Positions 1 to 10,916 are shown, counted from the stretch's first letter. The stretch is DNA of 64,000 nt from Flavobacterium branchiicola (GCF_018383905.1 NZ_JAGYWA010000001.1:391518-455517); one strand, 5' to 3'. Numbers and translations are program-made. The notes: generated by a model not told the origin, from the letters alone.

Positions 1-3000
1 AATTCCGTTAGCCGAACAAGTCGCTGCTGTTGCGGTTATTGTCGGTACATCTGGAGTCACCAACTTCACAGCATTACTAAATGAATTTGAAGATGCAGAA
101 GTACAACTTCCATTTCCTGCCGTTACTGTGTATGGAGTTCCAAGAATCATTCCGCTGATTATTCCTGTATTGCTTATTGAAAGTCCAGTTATAGCCGGAG
201 TGAAAGTATAGTTATTGGTAGAAAGATAATTATTAATTGTACTAGTACCAGCTGATAAACAAGTTGCAGATGTTGATGTAATACCTGGAATCGCCGGAGT
301 TACCAACTTTGCAGAATTACTAAATGAAGCTGAAGCTAAAGAAGTACAACCTCCCTTGGTAGATGTTACTGTATAAGAAGTTCCAACAGTCATTCCATTA
401 ATTACTCCTAAAGTAGCAACACTTGGACCTGTCGGCGTAAAATTGTAAACATTCGCAGAACTGTAATTGCTAATTTTACTACTTCCATCTGATGAACAAG
501 TTGGCGCTGTCGCTGTTATAGTCGGTACCGGAATCGTTGTAATCGTAATAGTTCCTGTTTTAGAATCTTCTGTACAAGGTGCTGTATGACCAACTGTTGT
601 GATTGTATAAGTCCCTGCTGCTGTAGGAGTTCCTGAAATAGTTATTGTTTTTGCATTAAGATCTACAGACGACGTTAACCCGTTCGGTAAATTTGATGCT
701 ACAGCATTTGTAGCACTACCTCCAAAAGTATAAACCGCATTAGGAATTGCCGCTCCGTTACAAACCGTTGGATTTTGTGTCCCACTTGTAAATGCAATCG
801 TTGAAGCATTATTTACAACAGCTGCAACAGCAATTCTTGAGGCTGAAGAACAACCCGCCGTAGTAGTGGCTCCTACATAATAAGTAGTCGTAGCTGATAA
901 ACTTGGAGTAGTAAAATCCGCTCCTGTATATAAGGGTGTTCCTCCCGTAGGATCGGTATACCAATTAATAGTTGCTCCTGAAGATGCCGTTGCTTTTAAT
1001 GTTAATGTTCCTGCACCACATCTTGAGTCTTGTGTTGTCGTATTTATCGTTGGTAAGGTATTTACAGTCGCTGTAACTGCAGTTCTGGTTGCTGTTGTAC
1101 ATCCATTACTAGTAGCAGCTACATAATAAATAGTGGTTGCTGAAAGACTTGGAGTTGTAAAAGTTGTTCCTGTTGCCAATGACGGACCACCACTTGATGC
1201 CGCATACCAGTTAATTGTTCCTGCAGATGCTGTTGCTCCCAAGGTAACAGTTCCTGCATCGCATCGTGCTGCCGGTGTTGTTCCGCTAATTGTCGGTATA
1301 GCATTAATAACAAAGTTAACCGCTGCTCTACAATCTGAATCTCCAGAACAAGCTGCATAATAAGTCTTAGTTACAGCTGTATTAGTGTCTGACAAACCTG
1401 AATTTGCTACTACTACCGGATTGAAAGAATTACCTGTATGTATCACACTTCCTCCAGTAGCTACCGCGTACCAAACTATGCTACCTGAACATGTTGATGT
1501 AGCTGTTAAATTTCCACTTCCACCTTGACAAATAGTCACTCCTGTAGTTGTTGGTGCTCCTGCAACAGTGTTAATTTTAATGCTTCCTGTTGGAAGCGAA
1601 ATACATCCTTCAGAATTCGTTGCTGTTATTGTATAATCATTTGGTACTAATCCAGAGAAAATCCCAGTTGAATTGGTAACTGCTGCTGTAGCAGGATTTG
1701 ATCCTTTTATTGTATAATTTATACCCGTAACCGGATTATTCACTTTAATTGTTCCTGTCGGTGTCTCACAACTTGATTGTGTAGTCGCTACTGTTGGAGT
1801 AGTCGGTAAAGCCAAAATTGTAATATCATCAGCAGTTATTGACGTAGGTACTCCATTAAAATTTGAACCTGGAACATCTCCCTGGTTAGCTCCTTCATAT
1901 TTTTTTGGTGTACTTCCAAAAGCATCTGTCGCTGCTGTTATTTTTCTATTAGAATTTGTACTTGTACGTGTTGGATCAAGATATACTGCCTGCGCAAGTG
2001 AGCTATACGTTCCTGCTGACATAGATGCTGCCACTTTACCTATTAAAGTTATCGTAACAATCCCATTTTGTGCAATATTAAACCCACCAATCAAAGGATT
2101 ATTTGCTGAAGATACTGTATTTGCCAATGCTCCAGATGGTCCAGTAGCATCTGCATTATATGTTGCTGTTGCCGAATCAAATGCAATACCTGTCGGAAAA
2201 CTATAATCTAAAAATACCCCTGCAGCATTTCCTCCTCCAGTATTTTTTATCTGAATTTCATAAGTAACCTTTTCTCCAATTGAATTACAAGCTTTTGCAG
2301 TAGCTAAAGATTTAACTTTTGTATCAAGAACGGGAAAACAGTTTGAGTTTATCTGTAAATTTTGTGGTATATCCTGAGTTGTAAATTTTGACACAAAGCC
2401 AATTTCACCATCTTTTGCACCGTGATTATTACCTTTACCTGCATCAGATTTACCGGCCGAACCACCATTGACACTAGAGTTTATTATTACAGTACTTGAA
2501 AGATTATGGCTAACTATTCCACCACCTCCACCACCTCCTGGTCCGTGTTCATTGTCTTTATCATTTTCTGTATTTCCTCCATTTCCTCCGTTTGCTTCTA
2601 CTGTAATATCTGCAGTACTATTGTTCGCCACATTCAATAAAACAGTTCCTCCGGCTCCTCCACCTCCGGCTCCATCAGGTGAACCAGAATACGTTCCGGG
2701 TGCTCCTTTTCCTCCATTGGCATAAATATAACCTTTGCCTAAAACGGTACCGGCATTAACAAGGATTATTGCTCCTCCTACACCACCTTTTACACCAGAC
2801 GAAGCATTATTTGCATCACCGGCTCCTCCTCCACCTCCCATGACAAGTCGCGGAAAAGGAGTCGATGTAAGATAAGATCTGAAACCAGGTCTACCAGCTC
2901 CTGTAAAATTAGGATACAGATCACCGCCATTGCCTTGCCATCCGGCTCCGCCTAAACCGCCATATCCTCCATTACCACCACCACCACCACCGGTATTATG

Positions 3001-3921
3001 GTCATTTCCACCACCACCGGCATTAGCAGGAGCTCCTCTACCAGCAGAACCACCAGGCATTCCTTCAACAGGATTAACTACTTGATTGAAACCATCCCAC
3101 ATGTATTTTGGTGTTCCGGCAATTCCTTCTCCTTTACCTGAAATCTTATCATTTGTTGATGCTCCAACATAAACATTAGAGATATTTGCATTCGAATCTG
3201 CTTTCGGACTATATCCTCCTCTAAATCCTCTTGCTGTACCATTAATACTAAATCCTCCAAAATTGAATGTTCCGGAAACATTAAAAGCAATAACACCACC
3301 AGCAACTCCATTAAAAGGTGGTGTAGTAATATTAGAAGTTAAGCTTAAATTAGAGTATTGAGGAACTCTTACAATTTGAAATGTTCTTTTCCCTCTTGTT
3401 GTCGTTGCATCAGCATTATAAAAACTATTTAGCACTCCTCCTCCGGAGCCTGTACCTTTAAACGTTAAATTCCCACCTGCCAATGGTACATTATTGGTTG
3501 CAATAACATATTCAAAAATACCTGTATTACCCAAAGACGTAAAACCCGTTCCTCCCAAATTATCCAAACCACTATTTGAGGTACCAGACCCGTAATTAGT
3601 AGTATTAGTATAATCTATCGTAGCGTCCTGCATTTGGATGATCAAAATCAAATCTCCTGCAGAAATTTGAATTGCCCCAAAATTGTTACCATAACCGTCT
3701 GTTGCTGGTACGTTGCCTAATAAAATAGATTTTGCACCAGCATTAAGTGTAATATTGCCTGCAATAGGATAATAAGTATTTACAGAGTTTGAAACTGTTA
3801 CTGGTCCATCAACTCCTGGCGTCCCACATACTTGTGCAAATGAAGATATTGATGTTATGGTTAATAAAATAAGGGAAATTAGCTTAAATAAATTAAACTT
3901 TCTAAAAGTACTGTTACGCAT
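1..3921 (-). CDS. Large secreted multi-domain adhesin-like surface protein, C-terminus beyond the left edge
   Basis: The reading frame opens at an ATG whose first base is 3921 and stays open to base 1, giving 1307 residues with no stop. The N-terminus (MRNSTFRKFNLFKLIS…SSFAQ) is a typical Flavobacteriia Sec signal peptide. Residues about 250-500 are very glycine-rich (GGGG runs; the opposite strand looks polyproline). Residues about 525-695 resemble a DUF11-type domain. About 700-790 resemble an SprB-like repeat. About 800-1060 are Ig-like repeats of the CHU_C-associated type (INWY…GG…TPSL…TTTYYV). The end carries repeats of 79-81 residues, each centred on a T-C motif. Such proteins are usually exported by the type IX system through a C-terminal domain, which would lie outside this window. 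Role in adhesion or gliding is inference. No TAnnTTTG promoter was seen upstream. Confidence 0.85.
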   Translation of the reverse strand, partial: MRNSTFRKFNLFKLISLILLTITSISSFAQVCGTPGVDGPVTVSNSVNTYYPIAGNITLNAGAKSILLGNVPATDGYGNNFGAIQISAGDLILIIQMQDATIDYTNTTNYGSGTSNSGLDNLGGTGFTSLGNTGIFEYVIATNNVPLAGGNLTFKGTGSGGGVLNSFYNADATTTRGKRTFQIVRVPQYSNLSLTSNITTPPFNGVAGGVIAFNVSGTFNFGGFSINGTARGFRGGYSPKADSNANISNVYVGASTNDKISGKGEGIAGTPKYMWDGFNQVVNPVEGMPGGSAGRGAPANAGGGGNDHNTGGGGGGNGGYGGLGGAGWQGNGGDLYPNFTGAGRPGFRSYLTSTPFPRLVMGGGGGAGDANNASSGVKGGVGGAIILVNAGTVLGKGYIYANGGKGAPGTYSGSPDGAGGGGAGGTVLLNVANNSTADITVEANGGNGGNTENDKDNEHGPGGGGGGGIVSHNLSSTVIINSSVNGGSAGKSDAGKGNNHGAKDGEIGFVSKFTTQDIPQNLQINSNCFPVLDTKVKSLATAKACNSIGEKVTYEIQIKNTGGGNAAGVFLDYSFPTGIAFDSATATYNADATGPSGALANTVSSANNPLIGGFNIAQNGIVTITLIGKVAASMSAGTYSSLAQAVYLDPTRTSTNSNRKITAATDAFGSTPKKYEGANQGDVPGSNFNGVPTSITADDITILALPTTPTVATTQSSCETPTGTIKVNNPVTGINYTIKGSNPATAAVTNSTGIFSGLVPNDYTITATNSEGCISLPTGSIKINTVAGAPTTTGVTICQGGSGNLTATSTCSGSIVWYAVATGGSVIHTGNSFNPVVVANSGLSDTNTAVTKTYYAACSGDSDCRAAVNFVINAIPTISGTTPAARCDAGTVTLGATASAGTINWYAASSGGPSLATGTTFTTPSLSATTIYYVAATSNGCTTATRTAVTATVNTLPTINTTTQDSRCGAGTLTLKATASSGATINWYTDPTGGTPLYTGADFTTPSLSATTTYYVGATTTAGCSSASRIAVAAVVNNASTIAFTSGTQNPTVCNGAAIPNAVYTFGGSATNAVASNLPNGLTSSVDLNAKTITISGTPTAAGTYTITTVGHTAPCTEDSKTGTITITTIPVPTITATAPTCSSDGSSKISNYSSANVYNFTPTGPSVATLGVINGMTVGTSYTVTSTKGGCTSLASASFSNSAKLVTPAIPGITSTSATCLSAGTSTINNYLSTNNYTFTPAITGLSISNTGIISGMILGTPYTVTAGNGSCTSASSNSFSNAVKLVTPDVPTITATAATCSANGI

Positions 3922-4466
3922 AGACAACTGAGATTTGTGGAACTGAAATAGCAAAAGCCGACACACTCGATAAGAGTTTCAGCTTATATTCGAAATACGA
4001 AAAATTGTAAAGATTGGTTTTAGAAAATTCATAAAAAATCCGGACAGGATCATCTGAAGAACTAAATAGCGTTTGGACCATAGTCATGATAGGTTCAAGA
4101 CACAAAATGTGTTTTTAGGTTAAAAATGTAGTTTTGGAGGTGCGAAAATATATAAAGAGCTCAATACTAACTACATTAGTCGACAAACTACAAGGAAAGT
4201 CGTTGAAATACACTTTCGAATAGAATAAACAAGCTTAATCCTATCTAAAAATCTGCTAATTCGACAATAATAGCGGAGAAATATCTTAATTTTTTAAACA
4301 AAAATCAGAAGATTCAAAAATTGATGACAAAACAGCAAAATTATCCTACAACAAATTATTACTATAACTTACACCGCAAAACATAACAAATTAAAAAACA
4401 AGATGTTACAAATTAAAAAGAAATTTTAATCTGTTCTTTTAAAAAACTAAAAAGGAGTTTTTAAAA
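3922..4466. other. 545-bp gene-free stretch
   Basis: This AT-rich gap lies between queG and the large surface-protein gene, both on the minus strand. I see no convincing coding frame; a 63-codon minus-strand frame at 3914-4105 lacks any family signature. A weak hairpin (AAAAACT at 4442-4448 against AGTTTTT at 4456-4462) followed by T residues on the minus strand may end the queG transcript. The promoter of the surface-protein gene must lie here but does not match the usual consensus. Confidence 0.5.
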
Positions 4467-5393
4467 CTATTTTAAAAAATTAATATTTCTTTTCAACCCA
4501 TCAAACTTTGTTCTTTTAATGGGTGAGTTTTTGAAAACAGCACGAAAAGTTTCCTCCGTAATTTCTTCCCAATCTTGCCTAGAGAAAGAAAGCAAATCTG
4601 GATTTGGGTTAAATAATGGTTCTGAATGTGCTTTAGAAAATCGATTCCAAGGACAAACATCCTGACAAGTGTCACACCCAAACATCCATTCGTCAAATTT
4701 TCCTTTCATTTCGTTAGGAATATTTTCTTTTAATTCAATAGTGTAATAAGATATACACTTGCTTCCATCAACAATATAAGGAGCAAGAATCGCTTGTGTA
4801 GGACAAGCATCAATACAAGCTGTACAGGAACCGCAATGGTCTGTAACAGCATAATCATATTCCAAATCAAGATCTATAATAAGTTCAGCAATAAAGTAAA
4901 AAGAACCTATTTTTTGAGTTATCAAATTACTGTTTTTACCAATCCATCCTAGACCACTCTTGGCTGCCCAGGCTTTATCTAAAACGGGGGCTGAATCCAC
5001 AAAAGCTCTTCCAGAAACTTCTCCAATATTTTCCTGAATGGAATGAAGTAATTCTTTTAGTTTTTCTTTTATAACAAAATGATAATCCTGACCGTAAGCA
5101 TATTTAGAGATCTTAAAACTCTCCTCATTTTGAGATTCCGAAGGAAAATAATTAAGCAGAAGAGAAACAACACTTTTACCATCATCAACCAACAAAGTAG
5201 GATCTAAACGCTTATCAAAATGATTCTCCATGTAGGCCATTTGACCATTATGGTTTTTATTTAACCATTTTTCTAATCGCGGTGCTTCTTGTTCTAAAAA
5301 ACCAGCTTTAGATATACCACAAGAAAGAAATCCAAGACGTTTAGCTTCGGCTTTTATAAATTTAGAATAAGTCTCTTTTGAATTAATGGTCAT
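4467..5393 (-). CDS. queG: Epoxyqueuosine reductase
   Basis: QueG reduces epoxyqueuosine to queuosine in the wobble position of tRNAs with GUN anticodons, using cobalamin and two [4Fe-4S] clusters in the cytoplasm. The 308 residues show the ferredoxin pattern [12 protein letters not shown] (C187, C190, C193, C197) and a second cluster set with C213, C240, C243 and C247 (CDTCQDVCP). The conserved acid [13 protein letters not shown] (D133) is the proposed proton donor. Length is at the shorter end of the family, which often has an extra C-terminal HEAT-like part (E. coli about 379 residues). The start ATG overlaps the stop of the P450 gene by 4 bp (ATGA), so the two are translationally linked. 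A queuosine-precursor transporter gene lies at 54249-54911. Confidence 0.95.
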   Translation of the reverse strand: MTINSKETYSKFIKAEAKRLGFLSCGISKAGFLEQEAPRLEKWLNKNHNGQMAYMENHFDKRLDPTLLVDDGKSVVSLLLNYFPSESQNEESFKISKYAYGQDYHFVIKEKLKELLHSIQENIGEVSGRAFVDSAPVLDKAWAAKSGLGWIGKNSNLITQKIGSFYFIAELIIDLDLEYDYAVTDHCGSCTACIDACPTQAILAPYIVDGSKCISYYTIELKENIPNEMKGKFDEWMFGCDTCQDVCPWNRFSKAHSEPLFNPNPDLLSFSRQDWEEITEETFRAVFKNSPIKRTKFDGLKRNINFLK

Positions 5394-6736
5394 CTTTTAG
5401 TAAATAAAACTTCAATTCCCACTGGCTTTAAAGTAATCAACGGATTAAAATGAATATCGTCTTTCGTTGATATAATATTAAACTTTTTCACGATATGTGC
5501 TATGGTTAAGCACATTTCATAAATTGCAAATCCGGCACCAATACACATTCTTGGTCCGGCACCAAAAGGATAAAAATACTGCATGGACTGCTTCTTTTGC
5601 TCTCCAAAAAATCTTTCAGGATCAAACTTATCCGGATTTTCCCAATATTTAGGATTTCGGTGTAATTCATAAAAAGAGACACCAATCAAAGTTCCCTTTT
5701 TTAAATGATAGTCACCGATAGTATCATCTACAACATTTTGTCTGTCTGTAATCCAGGCAGGAGGATATAAACGCATAGATTCATTTAAAACAGCATTTGT
5801 GTAGGTCATTTTTTGAAGCTGCTCTACAATATTTGTTGTTTCTGATTCTATCGTTATTATCTCTTCTAAAACTTTCTGCTGTATTTCAGGATTTCTTCCT
5901 AAAAGATGCAACGTAAAAGTTAATGCATTTGCCGTTGTTTCATGTCCGGCAATAAAAAGAACTTTAATCTCATCAATTAACTGTTCAACAGACATTCCTT
6001 CACCAGTATCTTCATATCTGGTTTCTAAAAGCATATTAAGTAAATCATTAATTTCTTCCTTTGATGAAATTCGATCCTCAATAATTTCCTGAATAATACT
6101 ATTGTTTTCTTTTGCTAATTCAAGATGCTTTTTCACCTGACCGGTCAAAGAAAACCACCAGGCTTTATGCGGAAGTCTAATCTCCTTGATCAGGAAATTT
6201 TGAACTTCTTCAATAATAACTTTAATTCGATTTAATTTTTCTTCAGAAATTGAAAGTTCAAACAGCGATTTAGCCACAACATTAAAGGCTAATTGACTCA
6301 TAACCGGAAAAAGATCTATCGCTTTATTTTCGACCAGATCATCTAATTCTAAAACAATAGTCCTATTCATATTTTCAACCAGCTGATTCATTTTTTGTTT
6401 ATGAAATGCCGGTTGAATAAGTCGTCTTTGTTTTAACCAAAAATCACCATCCACAGTCAAAAGTCCGTTTCCTAAATATTTCGAAAGATAAACAGACTGA
6501 AACTTCGATTTATGATAACTCTTTTGATTCTTTTGTAAAATATGTTGCGCAATTTCATTGTCTCTGGATAAGACTAAATGCTTTGTGAAACCAATTTTTA
6601 AAGAAAAAGAATCTCCTAGCTTATCAAAATATCTTTTATGAAACGGTATTGGATTTCTACGTACACCTTCAGCATCCCGAAAAAATCTAAAAATCGAAAG
6701 TTTATTGGGATAGTTGTATTTAATATTCTCAGACAT
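5390..6736 (-). CDS. Cytochrome P450
   Basis: A 448-residue heme-thiolate monooxygenase. The I-helix oxygen-activation motif is AGHETT (263-268), the K-helix ExxR is E319-R322, and the heme-binding loop [10 protein letters not shown] places the axial cysteine at C398. There is no membrane anchor and no fused reductase, so it must take electrons from separate ferredoxin/flavodoxin partners. The fold resembles CYP102/CYP4-like fatty-acid hydroxylases, but the substrate cannot be told from sequence. It sits between ruvB (9 bp upstream) and queG (4-bp overlap) and is almost certainly co-transcribed with them, an odd partnership for a DNA-repair helicase and a tRNA-modification enzyme. Confidence 0.95.
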   Translation of the reverse strand: MSENIKYNYPNKLSIFRFFRDAEGVRRNPIPFHKRYFDKLGDSFSLKIGFTKHLVLSRDNEIAQHILQKNQKSYHKSKFQSVYLSKYLGNGLLTVDGDFWLKQRRLIQPAFHKQKMNQLVENMNRTIVLELDDLVENKAIDLFPVMSQLAFNVVAKSLFELSISEEKLNRIKVIIEEVQNFLIKEIRLPHKAWWFSLTGQVKKHLELAKENNSIIQEIIEDRISSKEEINDLLNMLLETRYEDTGEGMSVEQLIDEIKVLFIAGHETTANALTFTLHLLGRNPEIQQKVLEEIITIESETTNIVEQLQKMTYTNAVLNESMRLYPPAWITDRQNVVDDTIGDYHLKKGTLIGVSFYELHRNPKYWENPDKFDPERFFGEQKKQSMQYFYPFGAGPRMCIGAGFAIYEMCLTIAHIVKKFNIISTKDDIHFNPLITLKPVGIEVLFTKR

Positions 6737-6745
6737 TGATTCTAA

Positions 6746-7768
6746 TTAAAATAATCCGCCCTGAATGTTTGTATTGATTTTTCCTAAATGTTTATAAGCT
6801 TTATCAGTAACTTCACGTCCACGAGGGGTACGCATTATAAAACCTTCCTGAATTAAAAATGGCTCATAAACTTCCTCGATTGTCTCACTACTCTCAGATA
6901 CAGCTGTAGCCAAAGTTGAAAGTCCAACCGGGCCACCTTTAAACTTATTAATAATGGTTAACAAAATCTTATTATCCATTTCATCAAGACCATGTGCATC
7001 AACATTAAGTGCTCTTAAAGCATAACGTGCAATCTCGATATCAATAGTTCCATTTCCTTTTATCTGTGCAAAATCACGCACTCTTCGTAATAAAGCATTA
7101 GCTATACGAGGTGTACCACGACTACGGCCAGCAATCTCAATTGCGGCATCTAATGAAATAGGCATTTTAAGTATTGAAGCACTTCTTTCTACAATTGTAG
7201 TTAAAAGTTCTGTAGTATAATATTGTAAACGAGATGAAATACCAAAACGTGCACGCATTGGTGCTGTTAATAAACCCGAGCGTGTAGTAGCTCCAATTAA
7301 AGTAAATGGATTTAAATTAATCTGAACCGTTCTTGCATTTGGTCCCGATTCAATCATGATATCAATCTTGAAATCTTCCATTGCAGAATATAAGTACTCT
7401 TCTACAACTGGACTTAAACGATGAATTTCATCAATGAACAAAACATCTCTTTCGTCAAGGTTTGTAAGTAATCCAGCTAAGTCTCCAGGTTTATCTAACA
7501 CTGGCCCAGAAGTAATTTTAATACCTACTTCCAGTTCGTTAGCTAAAATATTAGCCAAAGTAGTCTTCCCTAGTCCTGGAGGACCATGAAAAAGCGCATG
7601 ATCAAGTGCTTCGCCACGCTGATTAGCTGCGGCCACAAAAACTTTTAAATTCTCCAAAACCTGATCTTGTCCGGCAAAATCATCAAATGATAGTGGACGT
7701 AATCTTTTTTCAAGATCTAACTCTTCTGGATTGTATCCCTTTGTCGTGGGATCTAAATTTTCATTCAT
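6746..7768 (-). CDS. ruvB: Holliday junction branch-migration ATPase RuvB
   Basis: RuvB is the hexameric AAA+ motor that, with RuvA, drives branch migration of Holliday junctions. The 340 residues carry Walker [10 protein letters not shown], Walker B LFIDEIH, sensor 1 GATTR, the arginine-finger region APMRARFG, and the C-terminal winged helix ending in a [16 protein letters not shown] segment. Length is normal for the family. The gene heads the ruvB-P450-queG operon. A TATCTTTG box (complement at 7773-7780) lies only 5 bp before the ATG, so a leaderless transcript is possible, but no matching -33 element was found. Confidence 0.97.
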   Translation of the reverse strand: MNENLDPTTKGYNPEELDLEKRLRPLSFDDFAGQDQVLENLKVFVAAANQRGEALDHALFHGPPGLGKTTLANILANELEVGIKITSGPVLDKPGDLAGLLTNLDERDVLFIDEIHRLSPVVEEYLYSAMEDFKIDIMIESGPNARTVQINLNPFTLIGATTRSGLLTAPMRARFGISSRLQYYTTELLTTIVERSASILKMPISLDAAIEIAGRSRGTPRIANALLRRVRDFAQIKGNGTIDIEIARYALRALNVDAHGLDEMDNKILLTIINKFKGGPVGLSTLATAVSESSETIEEVYEPFLIQEGFIMRTPRGREVTDKAYKHLGKINTNIQGGLF

Positions 7769-7839
7769 TTTACAAAGATAGGTAAAGTAATCAGTTTGTA
7801 AAATTTAAAAATTAAATGGAACTAAAATTTAGTTAAAAC

Positions 7840-7870
7840 AAAAAAGACTGTCATTACTGACAGTCTTTTG
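7840..7870 (-). terminator. Intrinsic terminator of the act-cox operon
   Basis: A perfect 12-bp stem (7842-7853 with 7858-7869) with a TTAC-type tetraloop is followed on the minus strand by a T run. It lies just after the coxA stop codon and before ruvB. Confidence 0.9.
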
Positions 7871-7878
7871 ATATTTTT

Positions 7879-9681
7879 CTAGTGGTGTAAAACTTCTTCA
7901 CCTTCTTTCATTGGTACATTTTGTGGTACAAAATCTACATCGTGATTTGGGTTACTATAGTCATACGGCCAACGGTATACGTGAGGAATTTCACCTGGCC
8001 AGTTACCGTGAATATGTTCTACTGGAGTAGTCCACTCTAATGTAGTAGATTTCCATGGATTTTGAACTGCTTTCTTACCGTAGAAAATACTACTAAAGAA
8101 GTTGTATAAGAATACTAATTGGAATGCACCTCCTACAAGAGCAAATGTTGTAATTAAAACATTCACATTTTGTAAATCATCAAATAATGGGAAGTTTGTG
8201 TTTGTATAATAACGTCTTGGTAAACCAGCTAATCCAATAAAGTGCATTGGGAAGAAAACTCCATAAGCACAAACTGCTGTTACCCAAAAGTGAATATAAC
8301 CCAAGTTTTTGTTTAACATTCTTCCGTACATTTTAGGGAACCAGTGGTAGATACCAGCAAACATTCCGTAAAGTGCAGAGATACCCATTACTAAGTGAAA
8401 GTGAGCAATTACAAAGTAAGTATCGTGAACGTTAATATCTAAAGTACTATCTCCCAAAATGATTCCAGTTAAACCTCCAGTGATGAAAGTAGAAACCATT
8501 CCAATAGAGAATAACATTGCAGGGTTGAATTGTAAGTTACCTTTCCATAATGTTGTAATCCAGTTAAACGCTTTTACAGCAGATGGAATTGCAATTAATA
8601 AAGTAGTAAAGGTAAATACAGATCCTAAGAAAGGATTCATACCTGAAATAAACATGTGGTGACCCCAAACAATTGTAGATAAAAACGCAATTGCAAGTAC
8701 TGACATAATCATCGCTCTGTATCCAAAAATTGGTTTACGAGAGTTTGTTGCCATAATTTCTGAAACAAGTCCCATTGCAGGTAAAATTACAATATATACC
8801 TCAGGGTGTCCTAAGAACCAGAATAAGTGTTCGAACAATACTGGAGATCCACCTTGGTAATGTAAAACTTCACCAGCAATATAGATATCAGATAAGAAGA
8901 ATGAAGTACCAAAACTTCTATCAAAAATCAATAATAATGCTGCAGATAATAATACCGGGAAAGAAATAACACCAATAATAGCTGTTACGAAAAATGTCCA
9001 GATAGTTAAAGGAAGTCTTGTCATAGACATACCTTTTGTTCTTAAGTTAATTACAGTTACAATGTAATTTAAAGATCCCATCAATGAAGATGCGATAAAG
9101 ATAGCCATAGAAACTAACCATAAAGTCATACCAGTTCCAGATCCAGGGATCGCTTGTGGTAAAGCACTTAATGGAGGGTAAATTGTCCAACCTGCAGAAG
9201 CTGGTCCAGCTTCAACAAATAGAGAAGACAACATCACTACAGCAGATAAGAAAAACAACCAGTATGAAATCATATTCATAAATCCAGATGCCATATCTCT
9301 TGCTCCAATTTGAAGCGGAATAAGTAAGTTACTAAAAGTACCACTTAAACCAGCCGTCAGTACAAAGAATACCATGATGGTACCATGAATTGTAACTAAG
9401 GCTAAATAAATATCGTTTGCCATTACACCATCTGGTGCAAATTTATCTCCTAATAATACATTAAATATTTTGAAAGACTCCTCTGGCCAAGCCAATTGCA
9501 TTCTGAAAAGCAAAGACATTGCAATACCAATAATCCCCATAATAATACCAGTAATTAGGTATTGCTTAGCGATCATTTTGTGATCAATACTAAAAATATA
9601 TTTAGTAATGAACGTGTCTTTATGATGATGTTCGTGCTCGTGATCGTGTCCGTGATCGTGACCGTGCGCTTCTGCTGACAT
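7879..9681 (-). CDS. ctaD: Cytochrome c oxidase subunit I (aa3/caa3 type)
   Basis: The catalytic subunit of the heme-copper oxidase reduces O2 to water at the heme a3-CuB site and pumps protons across the inner membrane. The 600-residue protein has about 12 membrane helices and the family signatures WFLGHPEVYIVILP (CuB histidine and cross-linked tyrosine), TIVWGHHMFISG and HDTYFVIAHFHLVMG (heme ligands). The N-terminus is strikingly histidine-rich (AHGHDHGHDHEHEHHH within residues 5-20), a possible copper-binding tail. It is the last gene of the act-cox operon, 31 bp after coxB and before a strong terminator, as expected for the ACIII-cytochrome oxidase supercomplex. Confidence 0.96.
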   Translation of the reverse strand: MSAEAHGHDHGHDHEHEHHHKDTFITKYIFSIDHKMIAKQYLITGIIMGIIGIAMSLLFRMQLAWPEESFKIFNVLLGDKFAPDGVMANDIYLALVTIHGTIMVFFVLTAGLSGTFSNLLIPLQIGARDMASGFMNMISYWLFFLSAVVMLSSLFVEAGPASAGWTIYPPLSALPQAIPGSGTGMTLWLVSMAIFIASSLMGSLNYIVTVINLRTKGMSMTRLPLTIWTFFVTAIIGVISFPVLLSAALLLIFDRSFGTSFFLSDIYIAGEVLHYQGGSPVLFEHLFWFLGHPEVYIVILPAMGLVSEIMATNSRKPIFGYRAMIMSVLAIAFLSTIVWGHHMFISGMNPFLGSVFTFTTLLIAIPSAVKAFNWITTLWKGNLQFNPAMLFSIGMVSTFITGGLTGIILGDSTLDINVHDTYFVIAHFHLVMGISALYGMFAGIYHWFPKMYGRMLNKNLGYIHFWVTAVCAYGVFFPMHFIGLAGLPRRYYTNTNFPLFDDLQNVNVLITTFALVGGAFQLVFLYNFFSSIFYGKKAVQNPWKSTTLEWTTPVEHIHGNWPGEIPHVYRWPYDYSNPNHDVDFVPQNVPMKEGEEVLHH

Positions 9682-9712
9682 ATATGTGTACTTTAAATTT
9701 TCTTAATAAATA

Positions 9713-10897
9713 TTATCTCATAGCTACTTTAGCTACCACCGCTTTTACAGTATCAATAACTGCTTTTACAGTATCACTAGTTGTGCTATCTGCACTAGCT
9801 TTAACTTCTTCAGCTGGTTTCTCAGCAGCTTTCGCAGCTTTGATATCCTGAGCTAAAGTAGTTTTTTCGCTTAACCATTTTTTATAATCTTCAGGAGTAT
9901 CAACTACTACTTTCATTTGCATGTTGTAGTGAGAAGCTCCACAAATTTTATTACATAATAATAAATAATCAAATGTATAAGGATCTAAAGCAGTACCTCC
10001 TTTAGCAACTAATTCAGTACTTTTCTCTGCTCTAAGTTTATTGATATTTGCAACTTTTTCAACCATAAATGGCAACTCTCTGTATTCAGCAGTTGTATAA
10101 GTTGGAATAAATGCAAATTCAGTAACCATACCAGGTACACAGTTCATTTGTGCTCTAAAGTGCGGCATATAAGCTGAGTGCAATACGTCTTGAGAACGCA
10201 TTTTGAAGTGTACTTTTTTTCCTTTAGGAATATGTAATTCACTAACAACAATATCATCCTGAGCATTTGGATCTGACATATCAACACCTAAAGTATTAAT
10301 ACCTTCGATCAAACGAACGTTTGCTTTACCTAAAACATTATCCTGTCCTGCATATCTTGCAGTCCATTTAAATTGTTGAGCGTATAATTCAATTTCAACT
10401 ACATCTTCATCTTTGTCAACAAACATAATGTTGTTCCAAGCATATAATCCGTAAAGAATTAAACAAGCTAAAACTACAGATGGAATAATACTCCAAATTG
10501 CTTCTAATTTATTACTATCAGCAAAAAACAATGCTTTTTTATCTTTGTGTCCTCTATTTTTAAAAGAAAACCAGTATAATAAACCTTGTGTAATAAACTG
10601 AACTACAAAAATTAAAACCCAAGTAATATTCATTAAGTTATCTACTAAAAGACCATGCTCAGAAGCTGGAGTATGAAGTGCTAAACCACCCCATTTTAGT
10701 AAACCATAAATCGTAAATATATATATGAATGCCAAGAAGCCAAACATAACATATCCTTGAATATTATTATCATTATCTGATGCAACCTGAGAATCGTCCG
10801 AAGAAGACCCTACTTGTGTAAGATCAAATATCTTGGTCAATTGCCACAATGCAACTGCTAATAAAACTAAAACTATAATTACCAACAAACTTGTCAT
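9713..10897 (-). CDS. coxB: Cytochrome c oxidase subunit II
   Basis: The CuA-bearing subunit accepts electrons and passes them to subunit I. The 394 residues begin with an additional N-terminal helix (LLVIIVLVLLAVALW), followed by the usual two-helix hairpin and a periplasmic cupredoxin domain. CuA ligands are visible in VLHSAYMPHFR and in LCNKICGASHYNMQM (C-x3-C-x3-H-x2-M). The C-terminus is an alanine/lysine-rich low-complexity tail (about residues 345-390). There is no fused cytochrome c domain here, so the donor heme must come from ActE or the ActA N-terminal domain. It lies 19 bp downstream of actF. Confidence 0.95.
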   Translation of the reverse strand: MTSLLVIIVLVLLAVALWQLTKIFDLTQVGSSSDDSQVASDNDNNIQGYVMFGFLAFIYIFTIYGLLKWGGLALHTPASEHGLLVDNLMNITWVLIFVVQFITQGLLYWFSFKNRGHKDKKALFFADSNKLEAIWSIIPSVVLACLILYGLYAWNNIMFVDKDEDVVEIELYAQQFKWTARYAGQDNVLGKANVRLIEGINTLGVDMSDPNAQDDIVVSELHIPKGKKVHFKMRSQDVLHSAYMPHFRAQMNCVPGMVTEFAFIPTYTTAEYRELPFMVEKVANINKLRAEKSTELVAKGGTALDPYTFDYLLLCNKICGASHYNMQMKVVVDTPEDYKKWLSEKTTLAQDIKAAKAAEKPAEEVKASADSTTSDTVKAVIDTVKAVVAKVAMR

Positions 10898-10916
10898 CTG
10901 TTTACTTCTTTAAATA

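Noticed and set aside
2468..2725. Plus-strand frame with polyproline (PPPPPPPG)
   Set aside because: It is the complement of the glycine-rich coding region of the large surface protein and has no start context or family.
3914..4105. 63-codon minus-strand frame before the surface-protein gene
   Set aside because: No signal, no family, in a different frame from the signal-peptide start at 3921; likely chance.
7773..7780. TATCTTTG box as the ruvB promoter
   Set aside because: No -33 element at proper distance and only 5 bp from the ATG; kept as a possibility in the gene entry, not called.
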